9,544 nucleotides of DNA from CAYQPF01 sp964419225 (GCA_964419225.1 CAYQPF010000175.1:1-9544), one strand, 5' to 3'. Counted from the first letter of the stretch, positions 1-5,932 are shown. Numbers and translations are program-made. The notes: generated by a model from the letters alone, not told the origin.

Positions 1-1
1 T

Positions 2-1048
2 TTCAAAAATGTGATCATTGATAATGATCAAGGCGGGATGTGCTTTTATCTAACTTACTTAAGACCAAAAGCAAACATGTATTTCAATTTTGAAAACTGC
101 AGAATTAAACATTATCATCAAGTTACCGGACCAGATATGATAGGCGAAGTAATGAGCATTCATGGACCCAATTCCAATTATACTGATCAATTGACTGTAA
201 ATATTATTAATTCCGAAATTACGGATTGCCTCTTTAATGATAATGATTGGCCCTACTCTGCAACTGCCATGACTTTAATGAATAACATAAAAGCCAATAT
301 TGGAAATTGCACAATTGGAAATAACATTAAACTTGGTAATCCTGGATATGCTCTTTTAATAGTCGGGAATAATAATTTAGTAAATGTGCAAAATAGTATT
401 ATTTACGGTAATACACCAAGACAAATTCTATTTTGTCAACCAGAAAACACTTTACCAACCGTTATGAATATTTCGCACAGTATTCTTCAAGGTGGACTTG
501 CAGGTATTTACAGCTATAATTCCTACGCATCCGCTAATTGGCTTGAAGGTAATCTGGATACTGATCCTCTATGGCTGGCTGCCAATCATGCTTATCCTTA
601 TCAGTTAGCTTGGAATTCGCCCTGTGTTGATGCCGGTACCTTAACAATGCCCGAAGGCGTTACGTTACCGGAATTTGATTTAGCTGGAAATCCCAGGATT
701 CGCAATAATTTGGTCGATATCGGTGCTTATGAATGGGATGGAACATCTGAAAATGATAATATTCAGACCTTAGAAACAACCAATTTATCAGTTTTCCCGA
801 ATCCGTTCAATCCAAGTACCATAATCAGTTATGCGTTAGAAAATGACGGACAAGTTAGTTTGGAAGTATATAACATTAAAGGTCAGAAAGTAGTAAATCT
901 GGTTAATAGTAAAATGGAAAAAGGTTATCATAAAGTAGAGTGGGGTGGAAAAGACAATAATAACAATTCGGTTTCATCAGGTGTTTATTTCTCCAAATTA
1001 ACTTCTGGTGGAAAGACACAAGTGAAGAAGATGTTGTTGATAAAATAG
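2..1048 (+). CDS. Secreted beta-helix protein with C-terminal sorting/FlgD-like domain (5' end outside window)
   Basis: The reading frame is open from base 2, so the gene starts upstream and its signal peptide is not visible. The GTG at 11 is merely the first in-window start codon. Counting from it, residues ~20-160 are rich in short Asn-containing strands (NIINSEITDC, NIGNCTIGNN, NVQNSIIYGN), typical of right-handed parallel beta-helix surface proteins. Residues ~180-242 (LDTDPLW, SPCVDAG, DLAGNPRI, VDIGAYEW) match the closing segment often called a choice-of-anchor Q domain. Residues ~258-345 (VFPNPFNPSTIISYAL, EVYNIKGQKV, SSGVYFSKL, KKMLLIK) form the C-terminal FlgD-Ig/type-A sorting-like domain seen on exported FCB-group proteins. 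It is probably an exported adhesin or polysaccharide-associated protein; no catalytic site is visible. The family call is strong, the specific function unknown. Confidence 0.85.
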   Translation, partial: FKNVIIDNDQGGMCFYLTYLRPKANMYFNFENCRIKHYHQVTGPDMIGEVMSIHGPNSNYTDQLTVNIINSEITDCLFNDNDWPYSATAMTLMNNIKANIGNCTIGNNIKLGNPGYALLIVGNNNLVNVQNSIIYGNTPRQILFCQPENTLPTVMNISHSILQGGLAGIYSYNSYASANWLEGNLDTDPLWLAANHAYPYQLAWNSPCVDAGTLTMPEGVTLPEFDLAGNPRIRNNLVDIGAYEWDGTSENDNIQTLETTNLSVFPNPFNPSTIISYALENDGQVSLEVYNIKGQKVVNLVNSKMEKGYHKVEWGGKDNNNNSVSSGVYFSKLTSGGKTQVKKMLLIK

Positions 1049-1067
1049 TGTGCAGTGGACAGTGGGC
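1047..1067 (+). repeat. CAGTGGGCAG-type short tandem repeat, copy A
   Basis: Bases 1047-1062 match 5644-5659 at 15 of 16 positions (AGTGTGCAGTGG, then A or G, then CAG). The tract is made of slightly varied CAGTGGG/CAGTGTG heptamers. It begins inside the TAG stop of the beta-helix gene and leads into further repeat material. Confidence 0.6.
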
Positions 1068-1102
1068 TGTGTGCAGAGAGAGATGGGCTTTGCTTATTTA
1101 TT

Positions 1103-1122
1103 ACCCGGCATAAATGCCAGGT
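1103..1122. repeat. Imperfect inverted repeat, 9-bp arms
   Basis: Arms ACCCGGCAT (1103-1111) and ATGCCAGGT (1114-1122) pair at 8 of 9 positions around an AA centre. The outline, an AA-centred dyad, resembles the palindromes in the gap at 1921-2737. It lies in the repeat block after the beta-helix gene and is not followed by a T run, so it is not an obvious terminator. Confidence 0.5.
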
Positions 1123-1338
1123 CTCTTGATGAACACCCCCATAATTATATCCCCGCTTTTCGCGAATTGTGGTATTTTTTGGGGCTGAACACTTGCCGTG
1201 TTTGTATGATAAATTGCTTACAAAAGAGTTGGAAATGGGCTTTAAAATCGGGAATATATAGTTGTATAAAATAACTAAAATATCTATAATTTCTTACATT
1301 GCATATTGTTGATAAAATGGAGGGCTAACGAAAAAAAC

Positions 1339-1366
1339 TTGACAAGAATATAGATATATTTATTAT
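1339..1366 (+). promoter_or_regulatory. Sigma70-like promoter of rlpA
   Basis: A perfect -35 hexamer TTGACA at 1339-1344 and a -10 TATTAT (5 of 6 to consensus) at 1361-1366 are separated by 16 nt. Transcription would start near 1373, leaving a leader of about 70 nt before rlpA. The surrounding DNA is AT-rich. Confidence 0.65.
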
Positions 1367-1397
1367 ACCTACATGCTGTTGTATGAATCTAAACAAA

Positions 1398-1422
1398 CTG
1401 TCGGAGTGCTTTCTACCGACAG
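1398..1422 (+). promoter_or_regulatory. Leader hairpin upstream of the rlpA ribosome binding site
   Basis: CTGTCGG (1398-1404) and CCGACAG (1416-1422) pair perfectly over 7 bp with an 11-nt loop. The stem is followed at once by nine or more A residues and then the ribosome binding site AGGAGG (1434-1439). It sits inside the predicted 5' leader. It may stabilise the mRNA or tune translation; no regulatory role is shown by sequence alone. Confidence 0.45.
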
Positions 1423-1443
1423 AAAAAAAAAGAAGGAGGTGGG

Positions 1444-1920
1444 ATGAAGTTTGTAACTATCCTAACCATCAGCCTATTTTTTTTACTCAGCCTTGTGAAT
1501 TTATTTGCAAAGGAAAGCCCCAAAGTAAAAGAAACCATCCCGGAAACTCAGTTGATTACCCAGCCAGATGATAAAGCTACCCAGGAAAACAAAGTCTTGT
1601 TTGAAGATCCTAAGAAACTCGTAGAAGATGTCTTCTATGCGGTGACCTCATATTATGGAAAAAGAATTCATAATGCGTGGACAGCAAATAGTGAGAAATT
1701 CAGTCGCAATAAGTTTACTGCAGCTCATAAGTATTTGCCTTTTAACACAATGTTGAGGGTAACTAATGAAGCTAACGGTAAGACAGTGATTGTACGGGTT
1801 AATGATCGCGGACCATTCAAAAAAGGCAGGGACTTGGATTTATCATATGGTGCAGCCAAAGAATTAGGAATTCTCAGAGATGGGATCAAAAAACTAAAAG
1901 TAGAAATAATCACGAACTAA
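1444..1920 (+). CDS. rlpA: RlpA-like septal ring lytic transglycosylase (double-psi beta-barrel)
   Basis: RlpA proteins cleave glycan strands of peptidoglycan lacking stem peptides, during cell separation. This 158-residue protein has an N-terminal signal segment (residues 1-22, MKFVTILTISLFFLLSLVNL then FA) with no lipobox Cys, a low-complexity linker (~23-65) and a double-psi beta-barrel (~66-156). Barrel motifs are SYYGKRIH at 69-76, TANSEKF, TAAHKYLPF at 92-100 and VNDRGPF at 119-125. H95 and D121 lie 26 residues apart, the spacing I recall for the catalytic His/Asp pair of Pseudomonas RlpA, which supports an active enzyme. There is no SPOR domain, so septal targeting would need another route. 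The ATG has a strong AGAAGGAGG ribosome binding site 4-5 nt upstream. The gene is a single transcription unit between its own promoter and terminator. Confidence 0.9.
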   Translation: MKFVTILTISLFFLLSLVNLFAKESPKVKETIPETQLITQPDDKATQENKVLFEDPKKLVEDVFYAVTSYYGKRIHNAWTANSEKFSRNKFTAAHKYLPFNTMLRVTNEANGKTVIVRVNDRGPFKKGRDLDLSYGAAKELGILRDGIKKLKVEIITN

Positions 1921-1942
1921 TTTTATGACAGCATATTGAGAG

Positions 1943-1975
1943 AAGGGGTTGTGCTAGCACAACCCCTTAATTTTT
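1943..1975 (+). terminator. Rho-independent terminator of rlpA
   Basis: Bases 1943-1968 are a perfect 26-bp palindrome (arms AAGGGGTTGTGCT / AGCACAACCCCTT) followed by AA and then TTTTT at 1971-1975. It begins 22 nt after the rlpA stop. Because the palindrome has no formal spacer, the apical loop must form from the central CTAG region. The T tract lies on the rlpA side, fitting + strand termination. Confidence 0.85.
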
Positions 1976-2165
1976 GTAACTACTCAAGTGCTTTTTCGAG
2001 AGTAGCCACAAATGGTCACAAATAAGAATCGAATGAGCACAGATAATACGAAGACAAGGTTTTGGTACCTTACAACAAATTTCTTTCAATTTTTGGCAAA
2101 ATATTTGTAGAGAGTTGGGCTAAAGCCTCTTGAGGAGAGGGATTGTTGTGGTTTTATTTTATTCA

Positions 2166-2315
2166 CCAGGCTAAAGCTCAATGTCATTAAGTTAAGGAAA
2201 AAATAAGGAAAATATGTTTTAAACCACCCCGTCAGCAAGCTGCCACCCCTCCTAAAATGGAGGGGAATTTAGGAGACGGCAAAGCTTAACTTAATGACAT
2301 TGGGCTAAAGCCAGG
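2166..2315. repeat. Nested 150-bp inverted repeat (MITE/REP-like element)
   Basis: Outer arms 2166-2196 and 2285-2315 are inverted repeats with 27 of 31 positions paired; the inner 18 bp (2179-2196 with 2285-2302) pair perfectly. Inside lie CCGTC/GACGG (2229-2233 with 2275-2279) and, at the centre, the perfect stem CCCCTCC/GGAGGGG (2246-2252 with 2259-2265) around a TAAAAT loop. The whole could fold as one concentric stem or extrude as a cruciform. It encodes no protein. A non-autonomous mobile element or dispersed palindromic repeat is the likeliest class, but no target-site duplication is evident to me. Confidence 0.65.
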
Positions 2316-2345
2316 TGCTATTGAATATGGTATTTTGATGAATTC

Positions 2346-2359
2346 CAACCTAAAGGTTG
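2346..2359. repeat. AA-centred palindrome CAACCTAAAGGTTG
   Basis: Arms CAACCT and AGGTTG are perfectly complementary around an AA centre. It shares the CTAAAG core with the GGCTAAAGC dyads at 2118, 2169 and 2303 and with the hairpin at 2566, so it belongs to the same local repeat family. Confidence 0.55.
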
Positions 2360-2528
2360 ATTTAAATGAGTGCAAAGGTTAAAATAATTACGTTGTTGTT
2401 ATAACCTTTTTTAGTTCTGGCTTGTTCAGGTTAGGTGTTAAGCAAACCAGCATAAATAACTATAATAAAAGTAATGCCATAAGCAATGTATTAAGAACTT
2501 GAAATGCATAATGGTTATCATAATCTTT

Positions 2529-2605
2529 CGTCCTATAGGACGTGATATGTGGAATTTTATACCTGCAGCTAAAGCTGACAGGCTAAATTCTTATGTCCTA
2601 CGGAC
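2529..2605. repeat. Composite palindromic repeat (CGTCCTATAGGACG ... GTCCTACGGAC)
   Basis: The unit opens with the perfect palindrome CGTCCTATAGGACG (2529-2542) and closes with GTCC-TAC-GGAC (2595-2605). Between them lies the stem-loop 2562-2582 with core CAGCT-AA-AGCTG (2566-2577) flanked by CCTG/CAGG. The related end motifs and spacing suggest one repeat unit of about 80 bp rather than three chance palindromes. No coding potential is visible. Confidence 0.5.
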
Positions 2606-2737
2606 TTTTAGGAGAAAATTGACTGAGACAAAGTATTGAGTATTTTATTTAAAATCTTATAGATATTTAAGCGGACATGCTTAGACGGTCACAACCTGAT
2701 TAGTAACAAAGTTTCTTTGTCAGATTCCCCCTTCATT

Positions 2738-3658
2738 TCAAAGTTTAAGAACCTGAGTAGTGACTAATTTTTCATAAGTACTGAAATGTGTCTTGGCGAC
2801 TTCTCCCAATCGATCTATTCCATACAATTTAATAAACTCTTGGGCAATGGTGATCACAATCGGATTACACCCTTTAGGGAAGTTAATCTTGTACTGGGCA
2901 CGCATCTTCTGCATACTCATGAGAAAGTGATAGCGGGCTATTATAGAAGCCGCAGCTACTGCAGGATTAGCTTCCGCTCTTTCCTGATGAATCAGATTAA
3001 GACTGCTTAATTCTTTTAGAGATTGAGAGAACTTTTCTTCATTCATAAACTTATCAACCAGCACTGCTTCAAAGGTCTTTTCTTTGGAAAAATCCACGAT
3101 CAGACGGCTATGCATCCAGGCTAGCATTTCATTCAATTTCTTATTTTGATCTGTAAATTTCTGATAAAGTTCATTGTATTTAGTAGGATAGAGTACCATT
3201 GCTTTGATATTATCTGGATAATTCTTGTATAATTTGTGAGCCAGACTAATTATGTCGGGATCTTTGAAAGTCTTACTGTCTGCAACTCCGAGTTTGACTA
3301 ATACCTCACTGTCTTCCTGCCTGCAGTAAAATGCCGAAACAACCAAAGGACCAAAAAAGTCACCCTTACCTGATTCATCACAGCCCAGCCAGGTTTGCCA
3401 GGATTTCTGATCATCAACCTTAATAAATTGTTTTGTCAGGTATGCGACGACTTGAGCCGGACTGGCAAAAGTCTGTGAGCCGATCATCAATTTGAAATGA
3501 TTCTTTTTGTTGTAGTAAATGTTTAGATAGACCTGCTGATCAAACTGACTTAAAGACAACCGATAACACCAGGACAGAGGTCTTACTTCCAGAACAGTGA
3601 TGTTATTCTGCTTTAAGAGATCCTGAGTATCCCGGACAAATTGTTCTACAACTGTCAA
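2738..3658 (-). CDS. rnhC: Ribonuclease HIII
   Basis: RNase HIII is a cytoplasmic endonuclease that cuts the RNA strand of RNA:DNA hybrids, clearing R-loops and primers. At 306 residues the protein has the usual length. Residues ~1-80 form the N-terminal TBP-like substrate-binding domain and ~88-300 the catalytic domain. The signature CDESGKGDFFGPLVV at 93-107 supplies D94 and E95; D202 in VDKF and E229 in RAEANPAVAAASIIAR complete a DEDE-type metal site. The start is TTG at 3658: an in-frame TAA lies about 42 nt upstream, there is no ATG between, and the next Met is residue 58, inside the N-terminal domain. No good Shine-Dalgarno precedes it, so translation may be coupled to the gene ending 16 nt upstream. 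It is the last gene of the minus-strand operon, and no strong terminator follows. Confidence 0.93.
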   Translation of the reverse strand: MTVVEQFVRDTQDLLKQNNITVLEVRPLSWCYRLSLSQFDQQVYLNIYYNKKNHFKLMIGSQTFASPAQVVAYLTKQFIKVDDQKSWQTWLGCDESGKGDFFGPLVVSAFYCRQEDSEVLVKLGVADSKTFKDPDIISLAHKLYKNYPDNIKAMVLYPTKYNELYQKFTDQNKKLNEMLAWMHSRLIVDFSKEKTFEAVLVDKFMNEEKFSQSLKELSSLNLIHQERAEANPAVAAASIIARYHFLMSMQKMRAQYKINFPKGCNPIVITIAQEFIKLYGIDRLGEVAKTHFSTYEKLVTTQVLKL

Positions 3659-3674
3659 AATATCGCCGAATTGT

Positions 3675-4238
3675 TTAAAATGTTGTAGGTGCTCCCGGGG
3701 TTACAGGTCGAGGTTTTTCGATGATCTTCACACTGCTGAAAACTGATTTTACATCTAAATGCCTCAGTTTAGCATTAGGAGGAACATTTGGTGTTGTATA
3801 AATGTGTTCTCCGATAGAGACATTCTTTTTGTCGGGCAGAACACTTTCTGCAAAAACTGATTTAACATAGACTTCAGTTGGGAATGATGGATCAATAATT
3901 ATGTCTGCAGAACCAAACACTACATTTATATCAATAGTATTGCCAACCTGTTTTTCATCCCAGTCAGTCAGGTCGATATGACCCCTGCCGAAGACGATAT
4001 TATAGTCACTGTCGTGGGTAGTTACTTTCACATTATCCTGTTCGAACACAACATTTTGCGTTTTGGTGTAATTACATCTGTCTCCGAGAATAACTCTGGC
4101 ACCTAAATAGATCAGTAAAAGGCCAAAAACTACTCTGAACACAGGAATATCTATGTGAAAAATGACCTTGATGATAATGGATAAACCAAAGAGAACTAAG
4201 ACAAGTCCCCAAAAAATACCGCCTGTTAAGAATCCCAT
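3675..4238 (-). CDS. LiaF-like membrane protein (two TM segments plus beta-rich C-terminal domain)
   Basis: This protein of about 187 residues starts with two hydrophobic segments (~residues 7-24 and 33-50 from the ATG; GGIFWGLVLVLFGLSIII and VFGLLLIYLGARVIL), resembling the DUF5668/LiaF N-terminal module. A beta-rich tail follows with repeating rungs: NVVFEQ, NIVFGRGHIDL, NVVFGSADIII, KSVFAESV and KSVFSSVKII. The tail resembles the LiaF C-terminal domain (DUF2154-like), which in Firmicutes takes part in envelope-stress sensing; a regulatory role here is inference, since no LiaRS pair adjoins. Start choice is open. The GGAGG site lies 11 nt before the ATG at 4238 but only 5 nt before an in-frame TTG at 4244, which would add two residues. 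A weak -35/-10 pair on the minus strand (TTGAAA 4292-4287, TATTAA 4268-4263) might give the last two genes a promoter of their own. Confidence 0.8.
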   Translation of the reverse strand: MGFLTGGIFWGLVLVLFGLSIIIKVIFHIDIPVFRVVFGLLLIYLGARVILGDRCNYTKTQNVVFEQDNVKVTTHDSDYNIVFGRGHIDLTDWDEKQVGNTIDINVVFGSADIIIDPSFPTEVYVKSVFAESVLPDKKNVSIGEHIYTTPNVPPNAKLRHLDVKSVFSSVKIIEKPRPVTPGAPTTF

Positions 4239-4311
4239 TTTCAAGATTTCCTCCCATTATGATTAATACAATCAATAATATTTTTTTTTCAAGTATTTGG
4301 CAAGTTATTTA

Positions 4312-5172
4312 TTATTTAGCCGGAGAAACCTTCAGATTACTGATAAAATAATTCGCCAGGTAGAGATAATACTCGGAAATATTTTGGAAATTATGATCAT
4401 TTGCCAAGACATCAATTTCGACAGTTTTTAAGTTAAACTTTTTCCCGACTTCTTCAGCCAGGCTTTTGTCCGCGGATATATAAAAGAGGGTGGTGATTTT
4501 ACTGTCTTTGATAAAACTTCCCATACCGGCATCCATGGAATTAAGAGTTTCAGTGGAGGTGATAGGGAAAGTGATGTTTTTTAAGTTCAGAGAGCGGGTT
4601 AGATATGTCAGGTTATGGTTAATTGTCAGGAAAGAAATCTGGGATACTGAAGTTGTTGAGTCCTTGATAGTTTGGGTAAGTTTGCCGAACTTCTGGACAA
4701 AAACCTTGATCTTATCATCATACCGCATACTGTTTTTGGGATCTGATAAGGACAATTCTCTATAATAACCTCTGGCAACATCACTCATCATGTCCATATC
4801 CAACCAGTAGTAGGGGTTAAAATTGTTTCCCTCATTGATCAATGCCACCTGATTAACATATTTTTGACAGGGGAAGTACAGAGTAGAGCGGGTTGAGTCC
4901 GGGATAAAACTCTTTTCCAGACCTAATCCATTTAAGAATACTAACTGACATTTATTCAGTTTCTTTAGCTGTTTTTTGGTTATTTCAGGATTTTTATCCC
5001 AATTCTCTTTACTGAGTATTTGAGCATCTTCTACAAATTCACCCCCGATATCCTGCATTAAAAGGGCGAGGGGTTTAGTAGAGAAATCTACTTTCAGAGT
5101 ATTAGTTTTTTTCTGACATGAGATAGCAAAGCTAATCAAAACGACAATAAGCGTTAAACGCAAAATATTCAT
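4312..5172 (-). CDS. Divergent ZnuA-like metal-binding lipoprotein (cluster A-I substrate-binding protein)
   Basis: The family comprises periplasmic Zn/Mn-binding components of ABC importers. Numbering is from the ATG at 5172, preferred because GGAG lies 6 nt upstream; an in-frame TTG at 5184 would add four residues but has no such site. A lipoprotein signal ends in FAISC with Cys19. Residues 75-86 (CQLVFLNGLGLE) match the 'ADLVVYNGAGLE' element, and 119-126 (NPYYWLDM) match 'DPHVWLDP'. The first family His region has no His, the second is Y121, the third is kept as H186 in INHNLTYL, and D254 in EIDVL fits the acidic ligand. Metal affinity is thus doubtful or altered. No long His-rich loop, permease or ATPase gene is present in the window. 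The stop of the upstream UPF0047 gene ends 1 nt before this ATG, so translation is probably coupled. Confidence 0.75.
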   Translation of the reverse strand: MNILRLTLIVVLISFAISCQKKTNTLKVDFSTKPLALLMQDIGGEFVEDAQILSKENWDKNPEITKKQLKKLNKCQLVFLNGLGLEKSFIPDSTRSTLYFPCQKYVNQVALINEGNNFNPYYWLDMDMMSDVARGYYRELSLSDPKNSMRYDDKIKVFVQKFGKLTQTIKDSTTSVSQISFLTINHNLTYLTRSLNLKNITFPITSTETLNSMDAGMGSFIKDSKITTLFYISADKSLAEEVGKKFNLKTVEIDVLANDHNFQNISEYYLYLANYFISNLKVSPAK

Positions 5173-5173
5173 T

Positions 5174-5590
5174 CTATTCTCCAATAATTTTTACTAAGAT
5201 TCTTTTTTTTCTTTTTCCATCGAATTCACCGTAAAAGATTTGTTCCCAAGTGCCAAGATCGAGTTTTTTATCAGTAATGGCAACAACAACTTCTCTGCCC
5301 ATGATAGTACGCTTCAGGTGGGCATCAGCATTATCTTCATAACCGTTATGAGCATATTGGCCATAAGGTTTTTCGGGAGCAAGTTTTTCCAGCCAGATCT
5401 CGAAATCGTGATGCAGACCGGATTCATTGTCATTTATGAAGATACTTGAAGTAATGTGCATGGAATTACAGAGGAGCAGTCCTTCTTTTATACCGCTTTC
5501 ATGCACACAGTTCTGCAGCATGGTGGTCAGATTATAAAAGCCTCTTCTGGTTTTAATATCCATTGTAATTTCTTTTCTATAAGATTTCAT
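5174..5590 (-). CDS. yjbQ: YjbQ/UPF0047 family protein
   Basis: The 138-residue protein spans the full UPF0047 family. Conserved pieces are CNSMHITSSIFINDNE (41-56), HHDFEIWLEKLAP (60-72), YAHN (79-82), EDNADAHLKR (85-94), MGREVVV (97-103) and LGTWEQIFYGEFDGKRKKR (112-130). H45, H81 and H91 are the candidate site residues. The family is often annotated as 'secondary thiamine-phosphate synthase' because E. coli YjbQ has weak activity of that kind; its main role is not established. The protein should be a soluble cytoplasmic trimer. The ATG at 5590 has GGGAGG 4-5 nt upstream, and the extra N-terminal strand before Met10 fits the family. It is the first gene of the minus-strand operon and overlaps the ribosome binding site of the next gene. 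Confidence 0.92.
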   Translation of the reverse strand: MKSYRKEITMDIKTRRGFYNLTTMLQNCVHESGIKEGLLLCNSMHITSSIFINDNESGLHHDFEIWLEKLAPEKPYGQYAHNGYEDNADAHLKRTIMGREVVVAITDKKLDLGTWEQIFYGEFDGKRKKRILVKIIGE

Positions 5591-5635
5591 AAGACCTCCC
5601 TTACATTAACCCGAACTGTCTAGTAGAATCAATTT

Positions 5636-5660
5636 CAGTGGGCAGTGTGCAGTGGGCAGA
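5636..5660 (+). repeat. CAGTGGGCAG-type short tandem repeat, copy B
   Basis: The tract is about three heptamers of the CAGTGGG/CAGTGTG kind. Bases 5644-5659 match 1047-1062 at 15 of 16 positions. It lies about 45 bp upstream of the yjbQ start and opens the repeat block that continues to about 5710. Confidence 0.6.
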
Positions 5661-5683
5661 AGGAAAACAACTCATCCTCTGAT

Positions 5684-5704
5684 CCTTCCCTTACAAAGGG
5701 AAGG
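5684..5704. repeat. Perfect 9-bp-stem palindrome CCTTCCCTT-ACA-AAGGGAAGG
   Basis: The two 9-bp arms pair perfectly around a 3-nt ACA loop. No T tract follows on either strand, and it lies between divergent genes, so it is not a terminator. Its purine/pyrimidine arms resemble the CCCCTCC/GGAGGGG stem at 2246-2265, suggesting a related dispersed repeat. Confidence 0.6.
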
Positions 5705-5932
5705 AGGCACTGAATCCAATCTCACTCACCATATATTTATTATATAACCTCGTTCGATTGCAAACCTTCAATCTTCACGATCTTCGACCCAGCTTGCAAA
5801 CCTCTACTGCACAATCCGAGTTTAACCTGTTGAATAATTTCAGAAATTACTTTTGTCAAGCAGGAAAATAAAATAGAAAAAAGTATTGCCAAAATTTGCC
5901 GGATTTCCTAGAGTATCATCAGAAGAGGTGGT

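Larger units (their letters stand above)
1049..1443. other. Intergenic region with repeat fragments, promoter and rlpA leader
   Basis: This gap has no credible gene. It begins, touching the preceding stop codon, with a GTGTGCAGTGG-type repeat, followed by a block (about 1077-1175) containing an inverted repeat at 1103-1122 and the palindrome TTCGCGAA at 1159-1166. The small open frame at 1050-1274 lies wholly over this repeat material, has a biased composition (many W, C, H) and lacks a ribosome binding site, so I do not call it. From about 1260 the sequence is strongly AT-rich and leads into the rlpA promoter and leader. Confidence 0.6.
1976..2737. other. Gene-free intergenic region rich in palindromic repeats
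   Basis: No reading frame here has a ribosome binding site or family-like composition. The stretch is a mosaic of short palindromes and repeat fragments: GGCTAAAGCC (2118-2127), a nested inverted repeat (2166-2315), CAACCTAAAGGTTG (2346-2359), CGTCCTATAGGACG (2529-2542), a CAGCTAAAGCTG hairpin (2562-2582) and GTCCTACGGAC (2595-2605). It lies between the convergent 3' ends of rlpA and the minus-strand operon, where such repeats accumulate without disrupting promoters. From about 2610 to 2737 I see only AT-rich sequence and a weak 6-bp hairpin (2706-2720). Confidence 0.7.
5591..5932. other. Divergent intergenic region with repeats
   Basis: This gap separates yjbQ (leftward) from the histidine kinase gene (rightward) and must hold both promoters. 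I see a CAGTGGGCAG-type repeat (5636-5660), a 9-bp-stem palindrome (5684-5704) and a 10-bp direct repeat TTGCAAACCT (5758-5767 and 5794-5803). On the minus strand a TATAAT (5744-5739) lacks a good -35. On the plus strand TTGTCA (5853-5858) lacks a convincing -10. I therefore do not call either promoter. No gene is visible. Confidence 0.6.

Noticed and set aside
1050..1274. Small + strand open frame of 74 codons after the beta-helix gene
   Set aside because: It lies over dispersed repeat material, has no ribosome binding site, and its composition is rich in W, C and H with no family resemblance.
1383..1571. 62-codon open frame overlapping the rlpA leader and start
   Set aside because: It overlaps the well-supported rlpA gene in another frame, and covers the leader hairpin and ribosome binding site.
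2374..2409. Possible terminator: AAAGGTTA / TAACCTTT followed by T residues
   Set aside because: The loop is 20 nt, the stem is AT-rich, and no gene ends nearby on the + strand except rlpA, which already has a strong terminator.
2706..2720. ACAAAG-TTT-CTTTGT hairpin just beyond the RNase HIII stop
   Set aside because: The stem is short and AT-rich, with no T run on the minus strand side; too weak to call as the operon terminator.
5739..5766. Possible minus-strand promoter for yjbQ (TATAAT at 5744-5739)
   Set aside because: No acceptable -35 lies 15-18 nt upstream, and the sequence is locally AT-rich, so a chance TATAAT is likely.
5758..5803. Direct repeat TTGCAAACCT in the divergent gap, considered as operator sites
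   Set aside because: Each copy is 10 bp without dyad symmetry and the 36-bp spacing is not a whole number of helical turns; could be decayed repeat material.
5853..5880. Possible promoter of the histidine kinase gene (TTGTCA at 5853-5858)
   Set aside because: The bases at 15-18 nt spacing (TAGAAA, GAAAAA) are poor -10 elements.
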